A stretch of DNA of 64,000 bases from JAALLB01 sp964502215 (GCA_964502215.1 CAZCUN010000008.1:1-64000); one strand, 5' to 3'; shown: positions 53,466 through 61,519, counted from the first letter of the stretch. Program-made: numbers and translations. Notes: generated by a model from the letters alone, not told the origin.

Positions 53466-54791
53466 TTACTCGGCGGCCTCCAGATGTTTATCAGTTACCA
53501 CGCCGTCTTTATCTGAATTTGCAGAATAAGCATCAATACGTGCTTCTATCTCACCTCTAAAGTGAGTAATAAGCCCCTGCACTGGCCAAGCTGCTGCATC
53601 GCCTAGCGCACAAATTGTATGGCCTTCCACTTGCTTGGTTACTTCTAGCAGCATATCGATTTCTTTTTTCTGCGCTCTGCCTTCTGCCATGCGAGTTAAC
53701 ACGCGCCACATCCAGCCCGTACCTTCGCGGCACGGCGTACATTGACCACAAGATTCATGCTTATAAAAATAAGCAAGGCGTGCGATGGCTCTAACAATGT
53801 CTGTCTCTTTGTTCATGACAATAACAGCGGCAGTGCCAAGACCAGATTTAAGCGCTGACAATGAATCAAAATCCATCGGCGTATCGATCATTTGTTCTGC
53901 TGGCACACAACGCACAGATGAACCACCCGGAATAACTGCCAGCAAATTATCCCAGCCACCCAGAATGCCACCACAATGGCGTTCAATAAGCTCTTTGAAT
54001 GGAATAGACATCTCTTCTTCGACCGTACAAGGGCGCTCAACATGGCCAGAAATACAAAAGAGTTTCGTTCCCGCATTTCGTTCTGCGCCAAAGCCTGCAA
54101 ACCACTCTGGCCCACGACGTAGGATGGTTGGCACAACTGCAACTGATTCCACATTGTTCACCGTTGTTGGACAGCCATAAAGGCCGACATTAGCAGGAAA
54201 TGGCGGCTTTAAGCGCGGCTGACCTTTTTTACCTTCAAGAGACTCAAGCAGTGCAGTTTCTTCACCACAAATATATGCACCTGCACCATGGTGAACATGG
54301 ATATCAAAATCCCAACCGTTCTTATTGTTCTTGCCTAAAAGGCCTGCATCATAACATTCGTCAATTGCGGCCTGTAATGCTTCGCGTTCACGAATATACT
54401 CACCACGAACATAGATGTAACAAGTATTGGCATTCATGGCACAACCGGCAATCAAACAACCTTCAATCAGTGTGTGGGGATCATGGCGCATGATGTCACG
54501 ATCTTTACACGTACCTGGTTCAGATTCGTCTGCATTAATTACAAGATAAGACGGTCTGCCATCAGAGCGTTCAGGCTTTGGCATGAACGACCACTTTAGA
54601 CCTGTCGGGAAACCAGCCCCACCACGGCCACGAAGGCCAGAAGCTTTTACCTGATCCACAATCCAATCAGGGCCTTTTTTGATAAAACCCTTAGTGCCAG
54701 ACCAATGTCCACGCTTCATCACGCCCTTCAATGACTTATCATGAAGGCCGTAAATATTTGTGAAAATTCTGTCTTTATCTTGTAATGCCAT
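53466..54791 (-). CDS. nuoF: NADH-quinone oxidoreductase subunit F
   Basis: NuoF binds FMN, NADH and cluster N3 and is the electron entry point of complex I. The 441-residue protein has the FMN/NADH loop GLRGRGGAGFPTG at residues 52-64, the GAGAYICGEETALLESLEGKKG loop in the middle, and the cluster motif ESCGQCTPCREG with the distant Cys in TICALGDAAAWP. It starts 21 bases after an extra membrane protein gene. Confidence 0.97.
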   Translation of the reverse strand: MALQDKDRIFTNIYGLHDKSLKGVMKRGHWSGTKGFIKKGPDWIVDQVKASGLRGRGGAGFPTGLKWSFMPKPERSDGRPSYLVINADESEPGTCKDRDIMRHDPHTLIEGCLIAGCAMNANTCYIYVRGEYIREREALQAAIDECYDAGLLGKNNKNGWDFDIHVHHGAGAYICGEETALLESLEGKKGQPRLKPPFPANVGLYGCPTTVNNVESVAVVPTILRRGPEWFAGFGAERNAGTKLFCISGHVERPCTVEEEMSIPFKELIERHCGGILGGWDNLLAVIPGGSSVRCVPAEQMIDTPMDFDSLSALKSGLGTAAVIVMNKETDIVRAIARLAYFYKHESCGQCTPCREGTGWMWRVLTRMAEGRAQKKEIDMLLEVTKQVEGHTICALGDAAAWPVQGLITHFRGEIEARIDAYSANSDKDGVVTDKHLEAAE

Positions 54792-54812
54792 TATCGTACC
54801 TCGGCTTTAACC

Positions 54813-55709
54813 TTAAGCCTTTTTCTTTGCCAAAACTTTGGCTTGTTTAATCCAGTTATCGCGATCGATGCGGCCTTTAAATGAAAGTTCATCATCCACA
54901 ATAGCAACATCAGCTCTTTTCCAGTCAGCAATTTGATAGAAGTGCCAAAAACCAAGACCGTTCAGTGTTTTTTCAAGTTTTGGTCCAACACCAGAAATTA
55001 ACTTAAGATCATCCGCTTTGCCTTTTGCTTTTTTCAAACGAACAGGCCCTGTTGTTTTTGGCTTAGCAGCTTTTGGTGCTGCAGCCTTTGGTGCTGCAGT
55101 TTTTTGTGCGGCAGGTGCTTTCTTAGCCACGGCCTTCTTAGCAGGCGCTTTTGGTGCAGCAGCTTTTGGTGCGGCAGATGCTTTCTTAGCAACGGTCTTA
55201 TTAGCAGGTGCTTTAGTTGCTTTTGCAACAGAGGCAGCGGACGTTGCTTTTTTAGCTACTGTCTTTTTAGCTGCGGTAGCTTTTGGTGCGGTAGCTTTTG
55301 GTGCGGCAGTTTTAGTAGCTGTAGTTTTAGCAATTTTCGCTGCTGGTTTTGATTTTGTCTTTTTACTTGTAGATGTTTTAGTGCCAGTCATAAGCGCTGC
55401 TGGCGCATTTGACATTTTACCCTCAGAAGAACCAGTCCAAGCATCACGATCAGAAAGCCCCATCTTTGAAACAGTAGGACTAACAGCGTTCTCACCAAAA
55501 GTTTGCGGCTCACGTGATGAACCATAATCATCCGCAAAAGCTTCGTATATTCCCCAAGACGTTACTGCAAAAATAAAGATTGCAAGTATGATAAGCGGAA
55601 TACTGCTCAAAAGTGGTGCAAGCAGATACCAAGAAAGCCCTGCACAGATTAATCCTGCAAAAATACTTCCTATTTGAAATGCTGTCGTATTATCATTTTG
55701 TGTACTCAT
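54813..55709 (-). CDS. Membrane protein with histone-H1-like tail and C-terminal helix-hairpin-helix-like module
   Basis: This 298-residue protein lies between nuoE and nuoF. It starts at the ATG with a perfect GGAGGA ribosome-binding site; a TTG five codons earlier lies in that site. Two membrane helices occupy about residues 12-32 and 36-55. Residues about 105-225 are a low-complexity tract of Ala, Lys, Pro, Thr and Val in short AAPKAAxPK and KKAxAKKA units, like the tail of histone H1. The last roughly 65 residues are the shared module (LKLISGVGPKLEKTLNGLG, SFKGRIDRDNWIKQA). It differs from the NuoE copy at 8 of 65 positions, showing gene or domain duplication inside the operon. Its role in complex I is unknown; it might tether the enzyme to ribosomes or nucleoid. 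Confidence 0.85.
   Translation of the reverse strand: MSTQNDNTTAFQIGSIFAGLICAGLSWYLLAPLLSSIPLIILAIFIFAVTSWGIYEAFADDYGSSREPQTFGENAVSPTVSKMGLSDRDAWTGSSEGKMSNAPAALMTGTKTSTSKKTKSKPAAKIAKTTATKTAAPKATAPKATAAKKTVAKKATSAASVAKATKAPANKTVAKKASAAPKAAAPKAPAKKAVAKKAPAAQKTAAPKAAAPKAAKPKTTGPVRLKKAKGKADDLKLISGVGPKLEKTLNGLGFWHFYQIADWKRADVAIVDDELSFKGRIDRDNWIKQAKVLAKKKA
55070..55330 (-). repeat. Degenerate short tandem repeats coding the Ala-Lys-Pro tail
   Basis: Units related to GCAGCTTTTGGTGCTG recur many times on the plus strand at variable spacing. They encode the H1-like tail of the membrane protein upstream of nuoF. The units keep the reading frame and match the gene's codon pattern, so they are coding repeats rather than a CRISPR or regulatory array. 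Confidence 0.7.
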
Positions 55710-55738
55710 TATAAATTCCTCCAAGCCCTATTTCAAAT

Positions 55739-56776
55739 TTAAGATTTTGACTGTTTAGCAAGCTTTTTTGCTTGTTTAATCCAGTCATCACGATCAATTC
55801 GCCCCTTGAATGATAATTCATTATCAACAACTGCAACATCTGATCTTTTCCAAATAGCGATTTGTGAAAAGTGCCAGAAGCCTAATGAATTTAGTGTTTT
55901 TTCTAATTTTGGCCCAACTCCAGAAATCAACTTAAGATCATCTGCCTTACCTTGAGGCTTTTTAAGTCGAGCTGGACCAGCTTTTTTAGGCGTTACAGGT
56001 TTTTTAGATGTCGCTACTTTTCCTGCCTTAGATGTCGTTTTTTTAGAAGCAGAATCGTCAACTACTTTCTTAGAAGCTACATTTTTAAGCGTAGACGTTT
56101 TTGCATCCTTTTTACTTTTAGCTTTTTTCGAAGCAGGTTTAGCTTGAGCTGGCTTTTTAACAACAGGCATTTCTTTTAACGATGTTAACCCACCTGCAGG
56201 TGCAGAATAAATACGATCTATTTGAGGGCCAACTTTAATGGTTTCGCCTTGGCCTTCATCAAAGGCATCAATAATTTCTTCTAAACGTTCTGGGGTTAGA
56301 TCTTCGTAGGTGTCTTTGAAAATCATAACCATAGGTGCATTTACACATGCTCCCTGACATTCAACTTCTTCCCAAGACAATGTACCAGCAAGATTAGTTT
56401 CAAACTGTTTTTGATTAATTTTGCTTTTGCAAACCTTCATCAACTCTTCTGATCCGCGCAGCATACAAGGTGTAGTTCCACAAACCTGAATGTGAGCTTT
56501 TGTACCAACTGGTTGCAGCATAAATTGCGTATAGAAAGTCGCAACTTCAAGAACGCGGATATACGGCATCTCCAGCATCTCAGCTACATGCTCAATGGAT
56601 GCTTTTGTCACCCAGCCATCTTGTTCTTGTGCAATCATTAAAAGAGGAATTACAGCTGAAGCCTTGCGGTCTTTCGGGTATTTTTTAATCCAACCTTTTA
56701 CGACAGACGTATTATCACGACTAAACGCAAATTTTGCAGGTTGCACAGTATCCTCAGCGAGACGTCTAACGGACAT
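55739..56776 (-). CDS. nuoE: NADH-quinone oxidoreductase subunit E with C-terminal helix-hairpin-helix-like extension
   Basis: NuoE holds the off-path 2Fe-2S cluster N1a of the NADH module. The thioredoxin-like domain (residues 1 to about 180) carries the four ligands Cys99, Cys104, Cys140 and Cys144 (CGTTPC and CQGAC). The protein is 345 residues, about 170 longer than E. coli NuoE: residues about 205-275 are a Lys-, Ala- and Ser-rich linker and about 280-345 the shared module (LKLISGVGPKLEKTLNSLG, SFKGRIDRDDWIKQA). Extended NuoE forms are known in Rhizobiales. It lies two bases after a lipoprotein gene. Confidence 0.96.
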   Translation of the reverse strand: MSVRRLAEDTVQPAKFAFSRDNTSVVKGWIKKYPKDRKASAVIPLLMIAQEQDGWVTKASIEHVAEMLEMPYIRVLEVATFYTQFMLQPVGTKAHIQVCGTTPCMLRGSEELMKVCKSKINQKQFETNLAGTLSWEEVECQGACVNAPMVMIFKDTYEDLTPERLEEIIDAFDEGQGETIKVGPQIDRIYSAPAGGLTSLKEMPVVKKPAQAKPASKKAKSKKDAKTSTLKNVASKKVVDDSASKKTTSKAGKVATSKKPVTPKKAGPARLKKPQGKADDLKLISGVGPKLEKTLNSLGFWHFSQIAIWKRSDVAVVDNELSFKGRIDRDDWIKQAKKLAKQSKS

Positions 56777-56778
56777 TC

Positions 56779-57234
56779 TTATTTGCTTTCTTGATCAGGT
56801 GTTATAAAGCAAGTGGAAGTTTCTTCGATTAAAGGCGATGTGCCTTTGAGCAAATAAGTTTCACCTGCAATTTTAACATCACGTATAATATTTATAGTAT
56901 TTTCCAGTGGCACTTTTTGACACTGTTTAATTTTTGCAGCCGCCTCAACAATAAACTTTGTTGTAATTCGACGACCTCGTTTTTGCTCTGCTTCTTTCAT
57001 ACCACGTGGTAATAAAGGAGAAAAAAACTTGCCTAAAAGCAATCTATTTTCAATTAAGTGAGCACACGGTGACTGCTTCCCTTCAGGATGCGGTTCAAAT
57101 GCACACATAATATTTCTTAGCGCAATTTGCTCCGTAGCTTTGAATTCCGCAGTAGGCGCATTCGGGCCAACTGTATTTGAATTACAAGCGACAAGTAGTG
57201 TTGTAGCAAATATTGGAATCCAAGACTTCCTCAC
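56779..57234 (-). CDS. Putative lipoprotein between nuoD and nuoE
   Basis: This 151-residue protein begins at a GTG that overlaps the nuoD stop (GTGA), with a short signal sequence and the lipobox LLVAC (Cys17). The mature part has three more Cys residues near positions 44, 57 and 104, and a basic helical middle (KRGRRITTKFIVEAAAKIKQC). The family is not recognised. Coupling on both sides (four-base overlap with nuoD, two-base gap to nuoE) makes a chance ORF very unlikely. Residues after the Cys are Asn-Ser-Asn. A second unrelated lipoprotein gene lies after nuoF. Confidence 0.72.
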   Translation of the reverse strand: MRKSWIPIFATTLLVACNSNTVGPNAPTAEFKATEQIALRNIMCAFEPHPEGKQSPCAHLIENRLLLGKFFSPLLPRGMKEAEQKRGRRITTKFIVEAAAKIKQCQKVPLENTINIIRDVKIAGETYLLKGTSPLIEETSTCFITPDQESK

Positions 57235-58421
57235 CGATCAACCTCTCCAAACACAATATCAAGAGAACCGAGAATAGCCGAAACATCAGCTAATAAATGC
57301 CCACGGCACATAAAGTCCATGGCTTGCAAATGAGCATAACCAGGTGCACGAAGTTTGCAACGGTATGGCTTATTAGAACCATCAGACACGAGGAAAACGC
57401 CAAACTCACCTTTTGGCGCCTCGACCGCACAATAAACTTCGCCTGCAGGAACTTTATAACCTTCTGTATAAAGCTTGAAATGATGAATAAGAGCTTCCAT
57501 TGAGCGCTTCATTTCATCTCTCTTTGGCGGAACAACTTTACCATCAGTTGATGATACAGGCCCCTGTCCTTCTGGCTCACGCATTTTCGTAATACATTGT
57601 TGCATAATACGAACAGACTGACGCATTTCTTCCATACGAATTAGATATCGGTCGTAGTTATCGCAATTCTTGCCAATAGGAATGTCAAATTCCATTTCAT
57701 CATAACATTCATATGGTTGTGACTTACGCAAATCCCACGCAGCACCTGAGCCACGAACCATCACGCCCGAAAAGCCCCAAGCCCATGCATCATCAAGACT
57801 TACAATGCCAATATCGACGTTACGCTGTTTGAAGATACGGTTGTCTGTCAAAAGTTGATCAATATCATCAACGACTTTTAAAAACGGTTCGCACCAATCA
57901 TCAATATCATCTAATAGCCCTTCTGGGAGATCTTGGTGAACACCGCCTGGACGAAAATAGGCTGCGTGAAGGCGAGCGCCACAAACACGCTCATAAAATA
58001 TCATCAATTTTTCACGCTCTTCAAAGCCCCAAAGCGGTGGCGTCAAAGCACCAACATCCATGGCTTGAGTCGTGACGTTTAATAGATGTGAAAGAATACG
58101 GCCAATTTCTGAATATAATACGCGGATTAATTGCCCACGACGCGGCACTTCGATGCCTGCCAGCTTCTCAACTGTCATTGCAAAGGCGTGTTCTTGGTTC
58201 ATTGGTGCAACATAATCAAGTCGATCAAAATAAGGAATCGCTTGAAGATATGTTTTGTACTCAATCAGCTTTTCTGTACCACGGTGCAAAAGACCAATAT
58301 GAGGATCAACACGCTCAACAACCTCGCCATCCAGTTCAAGCACAAGACGCAACACGCCATGCGCCGCAGGGTGTTGTGGACCAAAGTTTATATTAAAGTT
58401 TCTTACGTTATGCTCACCCAT
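57231..58421 (-). CDS. nuoD: NADH-quinone oxidoreductase subunit D
   Basis: NuoD forms the quinone site together with NuoB. The 396-residue protein begins with the NINFGPQHPAAHGVLRLVLE segment, which includes the conserved quinone-site His, then HIGLLHRGTEKLIEYKTYLQ, and it ends in the family's FGEVDR. The nuoC stop overlaps its ATG by one base (TAATG). Confidence 0.98.
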   Translation of the reverse strand: MGEHNVRNFNINFGPQHPAAHGVLRLVLELDGEVVERVDPHIGLLHRGTEKLIEYKTYLQAIPYFDRLDYVAPMNQEHAFAMTVEKLAGIEVPRRGQLIRVLYSEIGRILSHLLNVTTQAMDVGALTPPLWGFEEREKLMIFYERVCGARLHAAYFRPGGVHQDLPEGLLDDIDDWCEPFLKVVDDIDQLLTDNRIFKQRNVDIGIVSLDDAWAWGFSGVMVRGSGAAWDLRKSQPYECYDEMEFDIPIGKNCDNYDRYLIRMEEMRQSVRIMQQCITKMREPEGQGPVSSTDGKVVPPKRDEMKRSMEALIHHFKLYTEGYKVPAGEVYCAVEAPKGEFGVFLVSDGSNKPYRCKLRAPGYAHLQAMDFMCRGHLLADVSAILGSLDIVFGEVDR

Positions 58422-59047
58422 TACGCACCAGCCTTTTCGTCACCTGGGAGAGTATATTCTGCGCCCTCCCAAGGGCTTTCATAATCAAAATCACGGAATT
58501 CCTGACGCAACTCAACAGGTTCGTACACTACGCGCTTTGCTTCTTCATCATAACGAACTTCAACGTAACCCGTAAGTGGGAAATCTTTTCTAAGCGGATG
58601 ACCATCAAATCCATAGTCTGTAAGGATGCGTCTCAAATCTGGGTGACCAGTGAACAAAATACCATACATATCGTAAGCTTCACGCTCAAACCAATCTGCC
58701 CCTGGATAAACACCCGTTATACTTGGCACAGGCGTTTCTTCATCTGTTGCAAGCTTAACGCGAATACGTGTGTTATGCTTAGGACTTAAAAGGTGATAAA
58801 CGACCTCGAAGCGCTTTTCATTTCCAGGATAATCAACTCCGCATACATCAATAATTGAAATAAATTGAGTGCGACTATCGTCATGAAGAAAACGCAGCAA
58901 AGGAATAATATCATCGCCAATCGTATTGACGGTTAACTCGCCATATTCAATCGAAACACTGTTAATAAGATTAGATGCTTCTGAATTAATAACAGCAGCA
59001 AGAGAATCAATTGGGTTTACCACGGTTTTTTCTTCCGTTTCAGTCAT
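58421..59047 (-). CDS. nuoC: NADH-quinone oxidoreductase subunit C
   Basis: NuoC is the 30-kDa peripheral-arm subunit, here a separate gene rather than the NuoCD fusion of E. coli. The 208-residue protein has the signature GADWFEREAYDMYGILFTGH followed by RRILTDYGFDGHPLRKDFPLTG. It is nine bases after nuoB. Confidence 0.97.
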   Translation of the reverse strand: MTETEEKTVVNPIDSLAAVINSEASNLINSVSIEYGELTVNTIGDDIIPLLRFLHDDSRTQFISIIDVCGVDYPGNEKRFEVVYHLLSPKHNTRIRVKLATDEETPVPSITGVYPGADWFEREAYDMYGILFTGHPDLRRILTDYGFDGHPLRKDFPLTGYVEVRYDEEAKRVVYEPVELRQEFRDFDYESPWEGAEYTLPGDEKAGA

Positions 59048-59056
59048 GCTCAGTCC

Positions 59057-59632
59057 CTATCGCTCAATCGTACCTGTACGGCGAATTTTCTTTTGCAAAA
59101 GCATAACGCCATATAAAAGTGCTTCCGCAGTTGGTGGACAACCGGGCACGTATATATCAACAGGTACTATACGGTCACAGCCACGTACCACTGAATAAGA
59201 ATAATGATAGTAACCACCACCATTTGCACAAGAACCCATAGAGATAACATAACGTGGCTCGGGCATTTGGTCATAAACCTTACGAAGCGCAGGTGCCATT
59301 TTGTTAGTAAGCGTACCCGCAACAATCATAACATCTGATTGACGCGGCGATGCACGCGGCGCAATACCAAAGCGTTCTGCATCATAGCGTGGCATTGCCA
59401 TATGCATCATTTCAACTGCACAACATGCAAGACCAAACGTCATCCACATCAACGAACCTGTTCGTGCCCAATTGATTAGATCGTCAGTCGAAGTAACAAT
59501 AAAGCCTTTGTCTGCAAGCTCATTGTTAATGTCCATAAAATAAGGATTATCACTACCGATTGGCTGGCCAGTATTAGGGTCAAGAATCCCCTTTGGCTGG
59601 GGTGCAATCAGTGTTGTTGATCCATTACTCAT
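59057..59632 (-). CDS. nuoB: NADH-quinone oxidoreductase subunit B
   Basis: NuoB binds cluster N2, the last carrier before quinone. In the 191-residue protein the ligands are the tandem Cys pair in FGLACCAVEMMH, the Cys in MGSCANGGGYYHYSYS and the one in VPGCPPTAEALLYG. The N-terminal roughly 35 residues are a variable extension. It is 36 bases after nuoA. Confidence 0.98.
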   Translation of the reverse strand: MSNGSTTLIAPQPKGILDPNTGQPIGSDNPYFMDINNELADKGFIVTSTDDLINWARTGSLMWMTFGLACCAVEMMHMAMPRYDAERFGIAPRASPRQSDVMIVAGTLTNKMAPALRKVYDQMPEPRYVISMGSCANGGGYYHYSYSVVRGCDRIVPVDIYVPGCPPTAEALLYGVMLLQKKIRRTGTIER

Positions 59633-59668
59633 TTTTATATCCGTATCTGATGCAATAGATGAAAGGGA

Positions 59669-60034
59669 TTAATCCCACTCAAGCGCACCTTTTTTCCATT
59701 CGTAGATAAATCCGATTGTCAAAATACCGAGAAAAACCATCATCGATATAAAGCCCATCCAACCTAATGATCCAAAGCTAACAGCCCATGGGAATAAAAA
59801 AGCTACTTCCAAATCAAAAATAATAAACAAAATAGCGACTAGGTAAAAGCGAACATCAAACTTCATACGAGAATCATCAAAGGCATTAAAACCACACTCA
59901 TATGCAGAAAGCTTTTCCGCATCAGGCGCGCGATAAGCAACTAAAAATGGTGCTACCGCTAAAGCAATGCCAATAACGAGGCATAAACCCATAAATATTA
60001 TCACAGGTAAGTATTCTTGTAGAACAACTTCCAA
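59669..60034 (-). CDS. nuoA: NADH-quinone oxidoreductase subunit A
   Basis: NuoA is a three-span membrane subunit next to the quinone chamber. The 121-residue protein has AEKLSAYECGFNAFDDSRMKFDVRFYL-type sequence in the long loop, including the conserved Cys, and FDLEVAFLFPWA in the second span. It starts at a TTG with AGGAG nine bases upstream; no in-frame ATG exists nearby and the length then matches the family. It is the first gene of the operon. Confidence 0.95.
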   Translation of the reverse strand: MEVVLQEYLPVIIFMGLCLVIGIALAVAPFLVAYRAPDAEKLSAYECGFNAFDDSRMKFDVRFYLVAILFIIFDLEVAFLFPWAVSFGSLGWMGFISMMVFLGILTIGFIYEWKKGALEWD

Positions 60035-60104
60035 GGAATTAATCTCCTATGTGTCAGCTTCATTTAGGAGCTTAAAATGAAACTCTAATCTTCTTGTACA
60101 CGAG

Positions 60105-60135
60105 GTATCGCACATCGGGCAAAATCGCAAGTCAA
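60105..60135 (-). promoter_or_regulatory. Candidate promoter of the nuo operon
   Basis: On the minus strand TTGACT (plus 60130-60135) is followed after 19 bases by CGATAC, a poor -10. It lies about 70 bases before the nuoA start. The call rests mainly on the -35 and on position. Confidence 0.3.
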
Positions 60136-60216
60136 AACCCTCGTGATCTCACTTAGAATAACGATAGTATAATATTTTTACAAATAACGCATTATCACGC
60201 TTGACTTGAAGCGCTG

Positions 60217-60245
60217 TTGACCGTAATTCATTCGAACGTTACGCA
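60217..60245 (+). promoter_or_regulatory. Candidate promoter of the tRNA pair
   Basis: TTGACC at 60217-60222 and TACGCA at 60240-60245 with a 17-base spacer lie 18 bases before tRNA-Asp. The -35 is good, the -10 weak, as is common in this class. Confidence 0.4.
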
Positions 60246-60263
60246 TTGATTTGCGCAACATAC

Positions 60264-60340
60264 GCGGGTGTAGCTCAGTTGGTTAGAGTATCGGCCTGTC
60301 ACGCCGAGGGTCGCGAGTTCAAGTCTCGTCACTCGCGCCA
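60264..60340 (+). tRNA. tRNA-Asp (GTC)
   Basis: A full 77-base cloverleaf: the 7-bp acceptor stem (GCGGGTG with CACTCGC, one G-T pair), a D arm AGCTCAGTTGGTTAGAGT, anticodon GTC at 60298-60300 in a seven-base loop, T arm GCGAGTTCAAGTCTCGT, and encoded CCA end. Confidence 0.97.
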
Positions 60341-60414
60341 TTTTCACTTTCCAGAAGTGATTATGGATGACACAAAAATACGAATGCTTTTGCATTTGGT
60401 TTTAATATTGAATT

Positions 60415-60490
60415 GGGTGATTAGCTCAGCTGGGAGAGCAACTCGTTTACACCGAGTAGGTCGGCGGTTCGATCCCGTCATCACCCACCA
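60415..60490 (+). tRNA. tRNA-Val (TAC)
   Basis: A 76-base cloverleaf: acceptor GGGTGAT with ATCACCC, D arm AGCTCAGCTGGGAGAGC, anticodon stem ACTCG/CGAGT with anticodon TAC at 60448-60450, T arm CGGCGGTTCGATCCCGTCA, and encoded CCA. It lies 74 bases after tRNA-Asp, probably in one transcript. Confidence 0.97.
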
Positions 60491-60524
60491 TTTAAAAATA
60501 ACCAAACTTTCATATATTCAAACT

Positions 60525-60556
60525 AAGCATTCGTAATGCTTCTCAACATTTTTGTT
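60525..60556 (+). terminator. Candidate terminator after tRNA-Val
   Basis: AAGCATT (60525-60531), a CGT loop and AATGCTT (60535-60541) form a perfect 7-bp stem. The T run (TTTTTGTTT) begins six bases later rather than at once, so efficiency is uncertain. Confidence 0.45.
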
Positions 60557-60592
60557 TCACGGTGTTGCGCAAAATTGTCTGCCAGCATCTGC

Positions 60593-60613
60593 GTTGTTTT
60601 GTTTCAAAACAAC
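60593..60613. other. Perfect 9-bp hairpin after the SGNH gene
   Basis: GTTGTTTTG (60593-60601) and CAAAACAAC (60605-60613) enclose a TTT loop, 12 bases past the stop of the minus-strand SGNH-type gene. No T run follows on that strand; it may still mark the 3' end of that transcript. Confidence 0.35.
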
Positions 60614-60625
60614 TTGGGTGGTGCA

Positions 60626-61519
60626 TCAAGAATTTGAATCAATTTCAATGGCCTTTGTAACCTGTTCAACAACAGCCCTACTCAAGTCATCCTTTCGTAA
60701 CTCAAAAAACTTTCGCGCTGCATCAAGGTTTGGATGATGTATATCGGTTACAACGCCTTCGTCGTTCGTTTTGAAAAACGCCTTATTGCCTTGAGCAGCT
60801 TTTACGGTTGCATCTGTAAAGCCTGATACGAATGTGCACCTGCTGCCATGCGTTTCGAAAGCTTGTTTTATATTTGCTTGCGCTATCCAACGCATGTCGT
60901 TTGTTTCTACATCATACGATGGAGAAGTTGTAAGATAGATACAGGGAACATCGGACGGTATTTGGCTCATCGTTGCTTTCACATCAGCTAGAGCCTTCTC
61001 AGGCGCCTGTGACCACCTTTGAGCTGAGTTGCCAAGAAAAGCTAATACCAGTAGCTCTGGCTTGTAATAACCATCCTCAAACATGGCTTCAAAAGCAGAC
61101 TGTCCTTTATGGCAGAATTGATAAGCTTCACCCAAACCTATATTGATGTATTTTCGTTTCTTATTTCCCTCAATGCCATATACGCCAGCATTAACCCCCC
61201 AACGCTTATCAACTTCGCATATAACATCTTTAATCTTTCCCTCTTCACGGATTGTCCAGTTCAGAAGCGACGTAGACCTCACACCAATGGCAGCAGTTTC
61301 TAGATTTTCCAATTTCGCTAAAACAGTAGGGTTTTGGGTGAGTTTAGGAAGCTCTTGCTTTAATTGGTCAAAAAATTCCAGATATACCTTCCCTGCTCCA
61401 TAAGAAATTTGACTGTCGCCAATAACTAAAACCTTTGGTGAAAAATTCTTTTGGCGATCTATTAGCCATAAAAATACAAAAATTATCACCACCAATATTA
61501 GCAGTAATAGTTTTTGCAT
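60626..61519 (-). CDS. Membrane-anchored SGNH-hydrolase-like protein
   Basis: This 297-residue protein has one N-terminal membrane anchor (about residues 3-20) and a periplasmic domain that looks like an SGNH/GDSL esterase: block I GDSQISYGAG with the nucleophile Ser36 after Asp35, a block III-like LGNSAQ, and the block V pair Asp259 and His262 in DIHHPN. Such proteins act on acyl or acetyl groups of polysaccharides, but the substrate is unknown. The frame opens at a TTG five codons before the first ATG; the ATG is used. It lies 36 bases after the TRAP permease gene and ends the unit. The family is divergent, so the catalytic triad is inferred. Confidence 0.7.
   Translation of the reverse strand: MQKLLLLILVVIIFVFLWLIDRQKNFSPKVLVIGDSQISYGAGKVYLEFFDQLKQELPKLTQNPTVLAKLENLETAAIGVRSTSLLNWTIREEGKIKDVICEVDKRWGVNAGVYGIEGNKKRKYINIGLGEAYQFCHKGQSAFEAMFEDGYYKPELLVLAFLGNSAQRWSQAPEKALADVKATMSQIPSDVPCIYLTTSPSYDVETNDMRWIAQANIKQAFETHGSRCTFVSGFTDATVKAAQGNKAFFKTNDEGVVTDIHHPNLDAARKFFELRKDDLSRAVVEQVTKAIEIDSNS

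Noticed and set aside
55070..55330. Repeated short units that might be a CRISPR or regulatory array
   Set aside because: The units are in frame and code for Ala-Lys-Pro repeats; spacing is irregular and there are no spacers.
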